A stretch of DNA of 64,000 nt from Hypericum androsaemum (taxonomy: Eukaryota > Streptophyta > Magnoliopsida > Malpighiales > Hypericaceae). Each line of letters starts with the position of its first letter. Position 1 is the first letter of the stretch. The notes under the pieces are model-generated. The model was not told the origin of the DNA. It searched no databases and worked only from the letters and a program-made list of their open reading frames with translations. Below, piece after piece: positions 35,481-48,932 of this stretch. The stretch spans positions 3,800,516 to 3,864,515 of the forward strand of contig OZ023190.1 in the NCBI GenBank assembly GCA_963995505.1, written 5' to 3'. Made by a program: the position numbers and the translations under genes.

Positions 35481-38302
35481 CCGGTAAACAAATTTTTGAC
35501 AGGAGAAGAGAATATGTTTGGCAGAAAAACTTTGCAATGTTAGAGTTTCGGAGTCTGATGCCAACTAATCCAGAATTAAGCACGGTCCAAATAATATTTG
35601 CCCTGAATAACTAAAAGGCGGTTAAAAAATACCCAGAAAAAGAAACAAGAAAATTCACAAAAGGATCCGGTTGCCGGTTGCCTTTACATGGGAATTTCCC
35701 GAAGGAGTGAAAAAGGTATAAAATGCTCATAAACAATAAAAAGAAAGGTGAACTCCCAAGAGAGTTTATTAGTTCCAAGCAGAAGGGGGAAAAAGAGGCA
35801 CATAGTTCTTCTTCCCATTCGCTTCCTCCCTGCTTGGCCTTTCCCTTTTGGCTTTGGTAAATATCACAACTTTTCCTCTGGTTCTTTTACATTGATTTAT
35901 CTCTTATTATATGTTTCAGTTTTCCATGTATTTGATGACTTACATGCATCTAGGGTGTGCCTCTGTTGAAAGATATCATCATGTTCATTGGTTGTTGAAC
36001 TTGGTTAGGAATTTCAATAGGAGAATCAGGAAATTTGTGGATTGTTGAGTTGGAAAACCCCAATAAATGTAACACTTTTAATCCGAAGACTCGGTTTAAA
36101 GAATACCCATCTAGCAAAGTGTTGCCTGGCATTTGGCCATATAGGTTTTTGTGACATGATAGGGAGTGTCCCCCAAATGGGTTGTTGTAACCTCTAACTT
36201 GGTTGGTCCTATTCTGGAGATTAGGGGAGATTTTGGTATTTTGGGTTAAGAAGGAGGTTCATGGATAGTTGTTATCTGCCATGGAGACAAACGGGTGTTA
36301 TAGGGCATTCCTTGCCCTCGTGTCTTTCTGTAATTGCAAGATCCTGTGGGCATCTCGTTGAACCTCTCTTTGGATCTGTTGATTTGCTCCTATACGCCCT
36401 AACATGAATTTCTTACAGTACCCCTTCAATCGTTTCTAGGAAAGAGTATTTGCACCAGCAGAATCTGTCCGCTTTTTGCGGGTTATATGTTGTACATTCA
36501 CATAGACTTTATGGATTGGCTTTGAATCTTGTTTTATTTTCTTCTCTTGGTGCAGTTACCCAAAAGATAGCTTTATGCTTTCTCATAACAATAATTAGGA
36601 TACATCATTATTCGCACCAGCAGAATCTGTCCGCTTGTTGCGGGTTTTATGTTGCATGTTCACATAGACTTGTTGGGTTGGATTTGAATCTTTTTTGATG
36701 TTCTTTTCTTGGTGAACTTACCCGAAGAAAGCTTTATGGTTGCTCATAAAAATAATTAGTAACGATTGGCTAATAGTGATTTGATTCCAAGACAGCTTGA
36801 TAATTATCTATATTTTTTAGATGAAAGAGAATTATTTATGCTGAGGCCAAGAATTGTTGAGTTTCAACATCTGGAGAATGTGGTACTAGTAGGGTGTGGA
36901 TGAATGCTACTTGTGAAGTCACAGAAATTTGTAGGGGAGTATTAGGTTTTTTAGTGTCATAGAGTGGATGATTTATGCTGAAAAGGATTCTTAGACGTGA
37001 TTTTATCTATAACGCATTGGTCTGGCAATGTTGTGGAATTTTGTGGCGAGTCAAGGTAGGCAGTGATGGTCATTTAATTCTGTCCTGGATGCCTGAAACT
37101 CTGTCCTTTTCCTCTGGTTGTCTTAATGTAAGAACGCTGTTGAGTTCTCAAACAATTCTGTCACAAAAGGTCTAAGAAATCCAGTATCTGAGACAACAAC
37201 AATGATATGGAGGACTGATTAGCTCTTTAATCATAGGTCTCAGCTTATGATCTTGGCAGGATGACCCTGCTTTGCTTTGCGCACATTGGAGCTGTAGAAT
37301 TATGCAATCGAAGAAAGTTGGTCCTTAACTTGATTATACTGGAAAAGAGAAGAAAATTTCATACCTGCATTATCGTATTTTTCCTTCTATAAATTTGTTC
37401 TTCTTCAAAGTTAAAGTGTTGGGAGAGGCTAAGTGGCAACTGACATTCAGATCTCGACTCAGATGTTAGAATTTTTATGATTGGTTTATTGCCTCACCTT
37501 AAAATGCTTTGTAGCTCAGTAACGATTGAGCAATCGGCTGATGTAATATCTTTTATTGCCAATACTTCAAATCAATTAGCAAGAAGAAAAGGTGCTCAGA
37601 TAATGCTTTAGATTGATAGAGATTCCAATATTTAAGAAAGGAAAAGGTGCAACAAAGACCATTTGGCAGATATATTTTGTACCATGGAAGCAGAAGTCAA
37701 GATGGAATTATTTTTTTGTTAAGGTTGCCCATAGACCATGCATGTTGTTAGCTCAACTAGGTACCTTTTAAAGCCTTTTGAGTCATGATGATTTAGTAGT
37801 CATCGAAGCATATAGCATGTTTCGGGAGACATCTTCAATATCATCTCCTGCTAACTTTGGATTCATTATGAGAGGAAAATTTTACACTTCTTGACTCTTT
37901 ATTTGGATGATTTCACTTAAGTTTTTGCATAGATTGCTTGTTATCCCATTTAGGCAAAGCTATAGCAAGTGTTTTGCTCTTATAGTGGTTTATCTAAGCT
38001 TCACAGTTTTTTGAAAGTGGAGAGTAGTTTTTGAAGTTCCTCATGACAGATGGCTGCTTGGTGTCTTTGAAAGACTTGGTGTCAACTTCGTGCGAGCTGC
38101 AAGTTATAGGAACTTCTACCTGTTGAATCCAGATTTTAAGAATGTTAAGCATTTGCTTCTGGTAGAGTTGAAATATATCTGCAGACATCAAAGCATACTC
38201 AGGTGAATAAGCAGATAGAGTTCCGTCCAAGCCTAAACCTTTTACGTGCCTGACTTGGGAAACCGATGTTTATTTTGGCTGCTTTTTGGTGAAATGTTTC
38301 AG
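35480..38302 (+). other. 5' region and probable 5' UTR intron of the PHD-finger gene
   Basis: A likely leader exon around 35730-35857 ends at a GTAAAT donor ('ggctttg|gtaaatatc'). A long intron would run to the acceptor 'gaaatgtttcag' directly before the ATG at 38303. No upstream protein-like frame in register was seen. Most of this segment (35480-37900) is duplicated at 23340-26105. That the two ends are spliced together is inference. Confidence 0.55.
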
Positions 38303-41300
38303 ATGTGTGCAACGCATAATAAACAGTTCGACAAGTTCTATGCAAGAGCTGCTTCAGTCTTGAAGAAAAGAGATAATGCTGATTGTCCTGTTAGCTTCCG
38401 CTCAAATCCTCCTCAATCAAGTAGGAGTTCGTTATCGGATAATCATACTCCCATTTTGGTTTACAAGCGTCGAAAGACCATTCTTGTTTACAAACGACGG
38501 AAATCACGATCAACTACTCTTGCCATCGCCTCAAAGGGGTTCCTTGAAAGTGCAACCAGAAGCAGAGAAAGTTGTCCTTCTGTAATTTTTGATGCTCCTC
38601 CACTTGCAGGAAAACACAGATATCCAGAGATTGCATATAGCCAAAAATTTGAAGCAGGTGAAGCTTCAGCTACACCTATTTCAGTATGCGCCAGCGAGCC
38701 ACACGATTCAAGGTTGGAATCTCATAATTGTAGTTCAGTTCTGGAAGATCTTGATCCTGATGGATTTGTCGAAAAAGTAGGGCAGAAGACCATCGAGGTT
38801 GAGAGCTTAAATGACTGTTGCTCTTCATCAAGGTCCAATGTGGAACTTGTTTCGGCATCTACAAGGAGTGAAATGGATGGTACATGTGAATGCTCTTCAT
38901 CTAGTGTTATACTTGAAAATGCAACTGTGAAGGAAATAACGGAGAAAGATTTTTGCATTTCTCTACTTAGAAAGCATGGAGTGTTTGGACATGCTCAGCC
39001 CAGAAAAAATCATTGTTCTTCTTCTGAAGACATTGGTATTAGCGGTGGCAAAAGTCATACTCGGTCATGCAAAGCTTGTTATCGTACATCATTTACACAA
39101 AAGATGCTTATATGTGATCAATGCGAGGGGGCATTTCACTTATCTTGCTGTTATCTTCGAGTAAAGGATTTACCAGTTGATGAGTGGTTCTGCCTTTCAT
39201 GTCGAATAACGAAGCCAAAAAGTCTTCATGAGTCAGGTTGCAGAACGTCAGCTAGCATCATCAGTGCAAAGCGGAGAAACATCAACTCTTTGTCCACCAC
39301 CGCAGGTCCTATAGCATTAATGTTGAGAGACAAGGAACCACATAGGACTGATGTTCGAGTTGGAAAAGATTTTCAAATTGATGTTCCAGACTGGTTTGGT
39401 CCTGTTGAAGAGTAAGTTCGTTGCATCATCCCGTCCTTTTTGTTTTCTTGGAAAGTTTATGATGTTATGCATATATCGGAAACTTGATTATAGAGTTGAA
39501 GCATTTACACCCTATGACAAACATCAGCATATATGAAATTGATGTTCCAGACTGGTTTGGTCCTGTTGAAGAGTAAGTTCGTTGCATCATCCCGTCCTTT
39601 TTGTTTTCTTGGAAAGTTTATGATGTTATGCATATATCAGAAACTTGATTATAGAGTTGAAGCATTTACACCCTATGACAAGCATCAGCATATATGATGG
39701 TGTGGTAAGACCACCGAGTGTTATGTTAGACAGTAGGTATAGCTCTTATCTTTACGGTTGAGAGTTTTTTAGGTTGTGTTTTAGGTTTCATGGATTTTGA
39801 CAGTCATGTAAACATGCTACATAATATATATGGTATAGAACTTATCTTAAGAATGATATCATTGGTATTGTTCTTTAGTTGCTTTATGTTAAAGATGCGA
39901 AGACTTGGTATCTTGGATCCATTATACAAGTGGCGCTCAGGGAAATCAGTGAATTGCTGCCTTTTGACTTGGCTTATTTCCTTTGCATGTTTTCAGTGAC
40001 TTTGACGCCTTTGGTGAGCCTCTGGAAATGGATTTGTCGGCTTTCTCTGGTGTCCATGTAAGTTTTCAGATTCTTATTTCCTTTGGTGCTTGCTTTCAAG
40101 ATGGCTTGTTGTCATAGCAACTATGACATTGAAAAAAAGAATCCAAAAGGAAAACCTTGAGTTTATGGCTAAACTCTCAACTCTTTATTTAGATGTCATT
40201 GATTAGAGGTCTGCATTATTTGATCAAAACGGAGCTCAATATACGAGCCGAATCTAATGTCATGAAGCTAATATCGTACTAAAAAGTGTGCAAATATAGC
40301 AAACAAACCTTATAGCATTAAACATAAGAATTCCTATTAATAAATTCTAAATGCATAAAACAGAACAAAGGAATCCTAGGGTGACAGAGAAAACATCCGA
40401 AGTGTCCATTGCTTATCTTAGTCCTCACCAAACTCTCTCTTTTTGATACCATTTGAAGACCAACGAGCCAGGCAAACAAGGCCTTGTGAGTAACTGGCTT
40501 CAATGTAAAGAAATTTTAGATGTCCTTGAAGGCAATGGAGTTACATGTGGGAAGTGGCGCAGGTAAACCATAGATCCTTTACTTCTAAATCTTGATATCA
40601 TAATGGTCGGTTATGCTTGTTTTCTTGCATTATATAGTGAGTTGGGAGCTTTTAGTTGGTACATGATGCGTTGGTTTTTCCCATGCCACTCTTCTGTTTC
40701 TAGTATAATGATGACAGGGTGTAGCAAAATTCAAGTGCTCTGTTTTCACCTATCTGAAGAAGTTAAAAGTACGTGAATTTCTTGCAATCCATAGTCCAGT
40801 TTCAGCTGCTTGCAATCCATAGCAAAATTGCGGTTTTCAATCTTGGAAATGGATTTACACATGATAGGTTGTCATTTTTAAAATTGGATAAAACGACATA
40901 ACGATACTTCATTTACCAAGAAAACATGTTCTTTGAAATGCATCCATCCTACCAAGTTGAGAACTTGAATTCAATAATTGTTCTTTGCATTATCTTATTG
41001 AATCATAGAACTTCATTGTGCTCATATGCTCAATGATTTATTAGTTATTCCACGAAAATTAGATCGTTCTAGATCCAGAATTCACATCGATGGATATACT
41101 TTTTTTGAGACATATTCTGTACATGGGATATGGTACTTGACATTTTGCTAGTAAATCTTGCCCATTATTTGATCTCTGTTCCTAGACACTTGACCGGTAG
41201 AAACTCCTGGTGAAGCAGGGCTCCTCTCTTTGAAGTTCAGACTGATGATTGGGAATGCTTTCAAGCTTTTCGCTGGGATCCGGCTCATGCTGACTGTGCA

Positions 41301-42772
41301 GCACCTCAGGTGATTCAAACCCAAAATATTGAGAACTTAAAACTACCTGTTGCCGTTGAGTTTCTCTTTCGTTCACTTGCATTGAACCAAATTTGGTTGA
41401 ACTTTGCAAAGCCCTGAAGATGAATTTTCCCTGGAGCGCCTGTAATCTGAATTCATGTTCTATATAATTGGGCATTGGGTTTTCAAAAAGCTTATTGTGC
41501 AGCCGACGAATGAAATTCGTCCACTAAATAAAGCGGAGGGTAGGCTTTATTGTTGATTATGAAAAAAATCCGGAGGTAAAGTGTATGTGAGTTGTGTTAT
41601 ATCTCATAGCAAACTCGGTAAAGTGTTAACTTGGTCTAATGTTGGGAGAAGGATGTAGTTTATTTATCCCTTCATTTCCATTTAGTCACGAGGTGGTCCA
41701 CTTTGGATTATGGTCAGTTGGTCCATCAATTGACAGCAAACAAGGGGGTTGGACTGGAGAAAAATGGCTATTATCTGGGTCTCATGTTATAGATTCTTTG
41801 TTATTTGGGTTAAAAAAGTGGCTGCTATTTTATGTGCGCCCACAAGTCTAAACAAAATCTTTGTAATTGCGTATCTGCAACAGGAGCTGGAAACTGAAGA
41901 AATTCTGCAACAAGTTAAACATATCCGGCAGGTATGTTTGAAGTTCAAATCCAACTACTTCTATACCGTTTCATGTGCTTATTATGTGTTCTAGAAGTAC
42001 TCTTCTTGTCTTTTTGGTCTTGAACTCGTGAACCGCTTGTTCCCGCAAGTGGTTCAAACAGACATTCGAAATTATAAATTTCTGGGGCTGCGTAATCGGC
42101 AAATCCGGAATCCATAGCGAATTTAGTTCTGAAGTTTAGCATTGACACCTGATGTTTAGGGTGCTTGTCAGCTATTGGTGCTTTGGTTGATCTGCGGATT
42201 GATTTAAAGTTCTCGAGCCCCTCCCGGGGTTGCCATTTTTTGTCCGGAGGACAGAACTCTGACTAGATTCGGGAAGGGAGAAGTGATTTTAGTGAACAGA
42301 ATTGTACTGTTTTAACTTCAGTTTGAGATTGTGGATGACTTCCTATGATGGTGTGTATATGAAGGACTTCCTCCTTCGTAGTTTTCGTTATTTGAAGGCT
42401 GAGGGTGGTTTTTTTCCGGGATAATAATAGCGGCAATATGCAAAGTGGTCTTAATTTTCACTTTGTCAATAAAACTGTTCACGTTCACCATGAAAAAGTA
42501 TAAAACTGTTCATGTATTAACTTGAAGTAGTTCCAGGAACTGGAGTTATGTTTATTGGGAGTACATTTTAATTTATCTGCAACATTTTTCTGCAGATAAG
42601 GCCTCGTTTAGCTGCTGAGCATAAACAACATGTCCATGAAAAGAATTCTGACTTGTTTTGCTGCAAGGACGCCTCCGCGCCTCGTGATTCGACAGGCAAT
42701 AAAGATGACCGCAATAGGATTAGAAATGATATCAGACATGTATATGTTCGAAGAAGAACACGAACAAAGTGA
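38303..42772 (+). CDS. PHD-finger protein, 6 coding exons
   Basis: Exons 38303-39411, 39997-40057, 40459-40562, 41219-41309, 41884-41931 and 42596-42772. All introns are GT-AG and phases join without a break, giving 529 aa. The start is the first ATG right after a 3' splice site; the frame is open upstream to 38246, but that part reads as intron. Residues 1-255 are Ser-rich and low in recognisable domains. A C4HC3 PHD finger sits at about 256-300 (CKACYRTSF, CDQCEGAFHLSC, WFCLSCR). The C-terminus (NWLQCKEIL, CGKWRRAPLFEVQTDDWECF, RWDPAHADCAAPQELETEEI) is a conserved tail of this plant PHD family. PHD fingers typically read histone H3 tails, so a nuclear chromatin role is likely; the target is unknown. 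It ends in a basic VYVRRRTRTK. Confidence 0.88.
39375..39696 (+). repeat. 161-bp tandem duplication across an exon end and splice donor
   Basis: 39375-39535 and 39536-39696 are near-identical direct copies with only a few differences. Each contains the last 37 bases of coding exon 1 of the PHD gene and its GTAAGT donor. The second copy is in the intron and offers a duplicate donor, though it has no obvious acceptor in front of it. Confidence 0.95.
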
Positions 42773-43724
42773 TTTTCGTTCCGGTGTTAATATAGTGGCC
42801 ATGTAAATTCATGAGAACCTGCAACCTGAGGATTTCTTTTCTTTTTCCCTTCTGTTAGAGGAAGGTGGTAGGAAGCAAGATGTAATTGAATCATTTTAGC
42901 CACATTTTCCAGTTGGTGTAAGGTAGAAGGATGGCCTGATACATTTCAGATTATTGCTTGCAACACAGCCAGTAGGTGTAGGGTGTCCTATGTGTGGCCG
43001 AGCAGTGTTAGATCTTATAACTTATCTTAGGAGGTGGCTCTTTCGATAATGTTTTTTTCTATTTGTAAAATTTGAACCCAATATCTTCTTAAGAAAAGTC
43101 AAGTCGCTATTATTTGGACCAATTCTTGTCAAAGCAAAGCTGGTGAATATTGGTCTTTAAGGAACCAAAGTTCCAATTTATGTATTAACTTTTCTTAGTC
43201 ATAGTATATGTATGCTTTCAATGGTTTGTAAATATCTAGAGAACTAAATCAATAATTAAATTAATTATAACTAATTTTACCAAAATTAATAAAGTAGATA
43301 TGGTCTTATATATTCCTTATGTAGGCTCGATAAACGTTGAATTTGTGGGTTCAGTAAACTACCGACACCGAATAATTCATTTAACCAAGAGTCTATTCTA
43401 TCATTATTGAAAATCAACAAACTATGTCAAAACAAAATTACGCAACTACCGCTCGAGGTAATCCATATTTATCAGCCCTCTATTCTTCATCTTCTTCCTC
43501 ACCATACCAAAAAAATAAAAAGAAATAAATACCAACAAGATCCGATATAATTATATTGTTAAAAAAGATCGATCAATCAAAATAACAAACAGGGTATTCA
43601 ATAGAAAAAAAAATAAAAATAAATCTCTGGTTAGATCTGACCCCCTTCTTTCTCTCTTATGGCTACACAATTTAATGTTTAAAATGTACGTTTCTGTAAT
43701 TTATTTTTCTTCAAGAAGGTTGTG
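42773..43724. other. Intergenic: PHD gene 3' region and clathrin-assembly gene promoter
   Basis: Contains 3' sequence of the PHD gene and, after about 43180, AT-rich upstream sequence of the next gene. No additional gene or repeat recognised. Confidence 0.55.
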
Positions 43725-46700
43725 ATGGGGACGCTTAGCTTTAGGAAAGCTTATGGGGCTCTCAAGGATACTACCAAGGTCGGCCTCGCAAAGGTCAATA
43801 GTGAATTCAAGGTAATTTTTCTTGTATTTATTCCTTTCTTCATTAAAGATATTACACATTGTTAGATTAATAAAATTATTTTTTGATTCTCTTTTGGGTA
43901 ATCCTAGGAATTGGACATTTCCATTGTAAAAGCCACCAATCATGCCGAGTGTCCTCCCAAAGAACGACATGTTCGATGTAAGTTTTTTATAAATATGTCG
44001 AACATGTCTGATTGTTAGGGTAGCGGAAACAAAACATGAATGTTTGATGATAGATTTCACTTTGTCGGTTGGTCTTGACAACATTTTTGTTAGGTATCTT
44101 TTCTGCAACGTCTGTGATACGTCCACGAACGGATGTTGCATACTGCATTCATGCACTTGCTAAAAGATTATCTAAGACAAAAAGTTGGATTGTAAGTTTT
44201 TCTCTAACATGTTCTTGTACCTTTTTTCAAGTCTGTCTTGACACTCCTATGTTTCAATATTAGAGGTATTTTAGTGAAGAAGACAACAGATAGATTGAAA
44301 ACGGATACTTCCCAACGAAAAATATAGGAAAACAACGTTTCGCTATGTTCGATGATTTACTGAAACGACCAATTCATGTAAACTGAGTGTTGCAGGTTGC
44401 CTTGAAAGTACTAATAGTCATCCATAGGACTTTGCGAGAGGGAGATCCTACATTCAGAGATGAGCTTTTGAGTTATTCGCGAAGAGGGAGTATCCTCCAG
44501 ATATCTAATTTCAAAGACGATTCTAGTTCAACTGGTATGTAACTGATAGTCTTGTAATTAGTTCTCGGTCAAAGTTGAATTTATTATCTTGTGATTTCGT
44601 GTTTTGACGCATAACTATAGTGCGATGTTAAATTCTCTGATCACAATTAGAAATGTTGACTTCAGTGATTTGAGTAAAAAGATGAGACAAATACGTTAGA
44701 ATTTAATTACTTAATTATTCTACGTGTCATGACATTAATTTTATCTACGTGATGTGTCATGCTACTAACTTTATCTTCATGGCATGTCACTTCACTGATT
44801 TGAGAAAAAAATGGGACAAACATGTTAGAATTCAGATTCAAATTTGGTCCGCGAAGAGCTCGACCATATCGAGATCGAGGACCAACAACATGACACATTT
44901 ATATTGTTTCCATTTTCTCGCCACTTCCAACAGATAAAATTATGACGTGATATGCTACACAAATAAGTCAAATAAATAGAATTATGAATCTTACTTGTTT
45001 GTCAGTCAGGTAGAACTTACGTGAAATGATAGAGAAATTTAGAGTATTTTCTAAATTGCACACTTTGAGTTTTGAGCTATGTTGTTATGTTGCCTTTTAG
45101 ATTGGTTCTTTTACGTGCAGCATGGGATTGCTCGGCATGGACAAGGGCATACGCACTTTTTCTAGAGGAAAGATTGGAGTGTTATAGGGTAATGAAATAT
45201 GACATTGAGACCGAAGGCTTGACAAAAACTTCACCGGGAGCTTCCAAGGTTATTTTCAGTGCATTAACAGACTTTTTGTCACAATATTGATTATATATAT
45301 TTGTTTTGGGTGTTGAATCTATAATGTAGTTGGAATTACACAATACCAGTCAGTACAAGTTCGAGCCGGTTAAGACTTTTGAAATGGTGACACAACTCTC
45401 CCAATAGTTGTAACACCGCTGAGTTCTCAGTGGTTAAAACTCTATATCTCTTAGTTATGCTAGAACAAGTTCATAGCTAATTGATCTAACTAGTTGTATA
45501 CAAGGATAACACATAATAACAATTGGTTAATTTTTTTTTGTTTTTTGAGGAATAGTTATTTTTTTTTTGTTGGATGGAAGTTTTTAACAAAATAAGGCAC
45601 CAAATTCTTCTTTATTGTTTTCTAGCAGGTACATAGTAGAACAAGACTAATAAATGGAGAAGAGTTGTTGGAGCAATTACCAGCATTGCAACAGCTTTTA
45701 TATCGCCTAATTGGTTGTCATGTAAGTTTTGACATCTAGAAAAATATTTATGCTGAAATCTAAGTCATTTTTACATTAATATTATACATGCTGAAAATTA
45801 AATCCTTAACTTTCGTCAAAATTTTAATCTAAAATAGGGTTTCTTGGTATTTGAGTTTACACAATTTTGCGTATGTAAATTTTGCAGCCTGAAGGAGCAG
45901 CTTATTGCACATACCTTGTTCAGTATGCGTTGGCATTGGTATTGATAAATTCTCCTTCTAATATAATTTATTTCGGTGGCAAATTATGCATTTTCTTGCT
46001 ATATAATTGATGCTAATATTGAACTTAAAGGGTGAAAAATAAAATTTGACATCTTTATAGATTTCCTGTCTTTAAATGTTTTGTATTACCTTGCACTTTT
46101 TCAATTTTATTCTAACCAAATAAAAGTCAATGTTCATTTTTGTAGGTCTTGAAAGAGAGCTTTAAGATATATTGTGCTATTAATGATGGAATCATCAATC
46201 TTGTGGACATTGTAAGGTTCTTAGTCAATTATGTTATTTGAGTTATTTCTCTTATAGTTCTTTTACTCTTAAGCTTGTTAATTTCAATCTTATTACAGTT
46301 TTTTGACATGTCAAGGCATGATGCAGTTAAAGCTCTCGATATGTACAAGAGAGCGGGAAAGCAGGTACCGAAAATTGTTCAATATTTGAGACAAACTTGA
46401 TAAATAAATGTTATTACTTATTACTCTACAATGTATAATAGTAAAAAAATAGCTTGTTTTCTTTTGTTTAGGCCGAAAGTTTATCTGAATTTTATGAATA
46501 TTGCAAAAGATTGGATTTTGCAAGGACTTTCCAGTTTCCAACATTAACACAGGTAATATGTGCATCTTTAGCAAAATATAATTTTATGAAGTAACACATT
46601 AACTTTCCTAACAAAGAATTGTTGGTCAATCAGCCTCCTCCATCTTTTCTTCCAACTATGGAGGAATATATTAAAGAGGCACCTAATTCAGGTTCTATCC

Positions 46701-48314
46701 CTTTGAGATTGGTAAGAACCTCAACAGTTAATATGTTCTTCTAATTTTAACTAAATTCGCAGTCATTCTTTGAAAATTACTTGTGACATTTAACACATTT
46801 GAAAAATAAGATTTTACGGTCGTCGTCAGGAATTCCGGGAGAGAGACGCATCACCGAAAAAGTCCAAAGAACTTTCAGATTCTACAAAAGAAGAAGAACA
46901 AGTCGGTGAAGAGGAAGAAGAAGTAGAGAAACAAAAAGAACCAGCTGAGCCCCAAGAAGAGGCTCCGGAATCTCCACCTTTAATTGCAGTAGATGACAAA
47001 GCAGATTTTCTAGTGAGAATTAAATTTACTCTTAAAAAAAATATATATATATTTAAGTTCTTGACCTTGATATTATATTTATCATATGAAATTATTAGGG
47101 TCTAACCGAAGAAGCAAACCCAAAAGCTGCTGAACTAGATGAGGGTAACGCATTAGCTCTTGCAATTGTTCAACCTGGTAGGTGCATAGCATTTATATGA
47201 TTTTTCAACAAATATTTTAGATCTAAATATACTTTTTTTTTCAAAATTCGATGGTTGATTTCATGGGATTGGTTTTATAATATTTTTTTAACAGAGAACC
47301 ATAAGTATTTTTCCTATTTAATTTTATGTTATTGTGCTCTTTATTAATGGTAAGTTTTTATTTCCACTAGAAGTATTTAATTTTTCCTAAGAGTTCATTT
47401 TGTATAAAATGTAGTTACTTGTTGTTGACCTTATTTATGTTTAATATGGTCACATTGTATTTATAGTTGAAAAATTTCCGTTTAATTCATGTAGGTAATG
47501 AAAATGCATCTTCTTCGAGCGGTCCTTTAACTGAACTTGGAACAACGGGATGGGAGCTATCTTTGGCCACCACTCCAAGCAATAATATTAGTCGTATCGG
47601 AGAAAGCAAATTGGTAAGTTTTTTTTATCGAACTCGAAATCTCTTCGTTAAGCTAAAATTATTTTCTTACCGGTTGATATAAGTACTTATTGATTAATTA
47701 TCTACTCGTAGAACTTAGGTCTATATATTCATACATATCCACATCTTACGAATTTAAGACATGTTAACTTAATTATACACGACATTAAAATGTCTTAATT
47801 CACAAATGAATGTGAAATTGATGCATCAATTCATCTCAGTTCTTGTTCCTTAATTATCAATAGTGTAACATAACAGTCATGATGATTTGTTTCACTTGGA
47901 TTATTGGCTCAGGGTGGTGGGTTTGATAAACTATTACTTGATAGCCTCTATGAAGATGATGTTGCAAGAAAACGAATACAATACCAGAATGCAGGTTATG
48001 GCAGTGATGGTGGGATGAATCTGCATAATCCATTCGAGCAGCAAGACCCGTTCATGATGTCGAACTCAATCGCGCCGCCAACAAACGTGCAAATCGCAAT
48101 GACGATGCAGCAACAACAACAACTACAATATCAACAAATGATGATGCAGCAACAACATAACCAACCATTGTCTATGGTTCCTTATGGGCACCAACAACCT
48201 CAACATCCTTATCAGCAAATGCAACAACCGATGAGTGCTTCGAATCCATTTGGCGATGCATTCTCGTCGTTCCCACAAAATCCAGCACCACAAGGACATA
48301 ATGTGCTACTTTAA
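43725..48314 (+). CDS. Clathrin assembly protein, AP180/CALM (ANTH) family, 15 exons
   Basis: Exons 43725-43811, 43908-43977, 44094-44191, 44396-44534, 45121-45248, 45629-45721, 45888-45938, 46146-46211, 46299-46364, 46472-46552, 46634-46711, 46830-47012, 47099-47177, 47495-47613 and 47913-48314. All are GT-AG and in phase, giving 579 aa. The ANTH domain fills the N-terminal half. Its phosphoinositide-binding signature runs from K37 (KATNH) to PPKERH (46-50), followed by [24 protein letters not shown] and LFLEERLEC. The middle is acidic and Glu-rich (exon 12). The tail is Gln-rich and carries NPF (HNPFEQQ, SNPFGD) and DPF motifs, which bind EH-domain and adaptor proteins. Role: recruits clathrin to PI(4,5)P2-rich membrane during endocytosis. 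Best guess is the At5g35200-like subgroup, from memory. Introns are short and AT-rich. Confidence 0.94.
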
Positions 48315-48932
48315 GCGAGTTGAATCCGTGTTTCTTTCGAAAAGGAGAACATTTTTTTCCCAAGTTAGGTCTTATCATGAGCTACTTTTTGGTTCAGTTA
48401 GTAAATGCTAATTCTTTTGTATTCATAGACAATTAATACATTGCGAAGGGATTGTGGAAAGTTGCCGATGAGATTTGCGCAGTACCAATGCTGAATTGTG
48501 TATGCTCCATCTCAGCACCACAAGTTTCTACTTCCACAGATCGAAGCTGAACTATCAGGACTAACATTCCAGAATTCAGACTTCAGTTCTTCAAGAAACT
48601 TGAAGTAATCACCAACCGACTGTTCTTCACCGTGCTTCAATTTTACTGAACTGACAAAATTATTACAAGAGCTCAACCAGCCGTGGAATGACAAAATCCG
48701 TCTTCGGATGCTTTTCGACTTTGCTGACATCAATCCAGCTGATGCATACAGAGAATTATTATTACCAGCTTTACTGGATAGCAATGTAGCTGACAAGCTG
48801 CCAACTTAATATTCCTTTTCCATTACAATGACAGGATCTTCAAGTTCAACTTATATTAGAAATAACAAGTGAAGGAATCCAATTCGACAGCGAATTGAAT
48901 ACGAGTTTCTTGGTTGGAGGTTCATTTCTTCT
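48315..48932. other. Convergent 3' flanks of the clathrin-assembly and phospholipase genes
   Basis: The two genes face each other across about 620 bp. A minus-strand 94-codon frame (48512-48796) lies here, with weak gag-like character (HGEEQSVGDYFKFLEELKSEF), but it is short and isolated. Confidence 0.5.

Noticed and set aside
38246..38302. N-terminal extension of the PHD protein
   Set aside because: The in-frame segment ends in a clear 3' splice site (gaaatgtttcag) directly before ATG 38303, so it is read as intron.
43701..44156. Minus-strand 151-codon open frame
   Set aside because: It lies opposite exons 1-3 of the clathrin-assembly gene and its two introns. Composition is not protein-like, and the plus-strand exons explain the sequence.
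48512..48796. Minus-strand 94-codon frame with gag-like HGEEQSVGDYFKF
   Set aside because: Resemblance to copia gag is weak and short, no LTR or other gag part is nearby, and the interval is the shared 3' flank of two genes.
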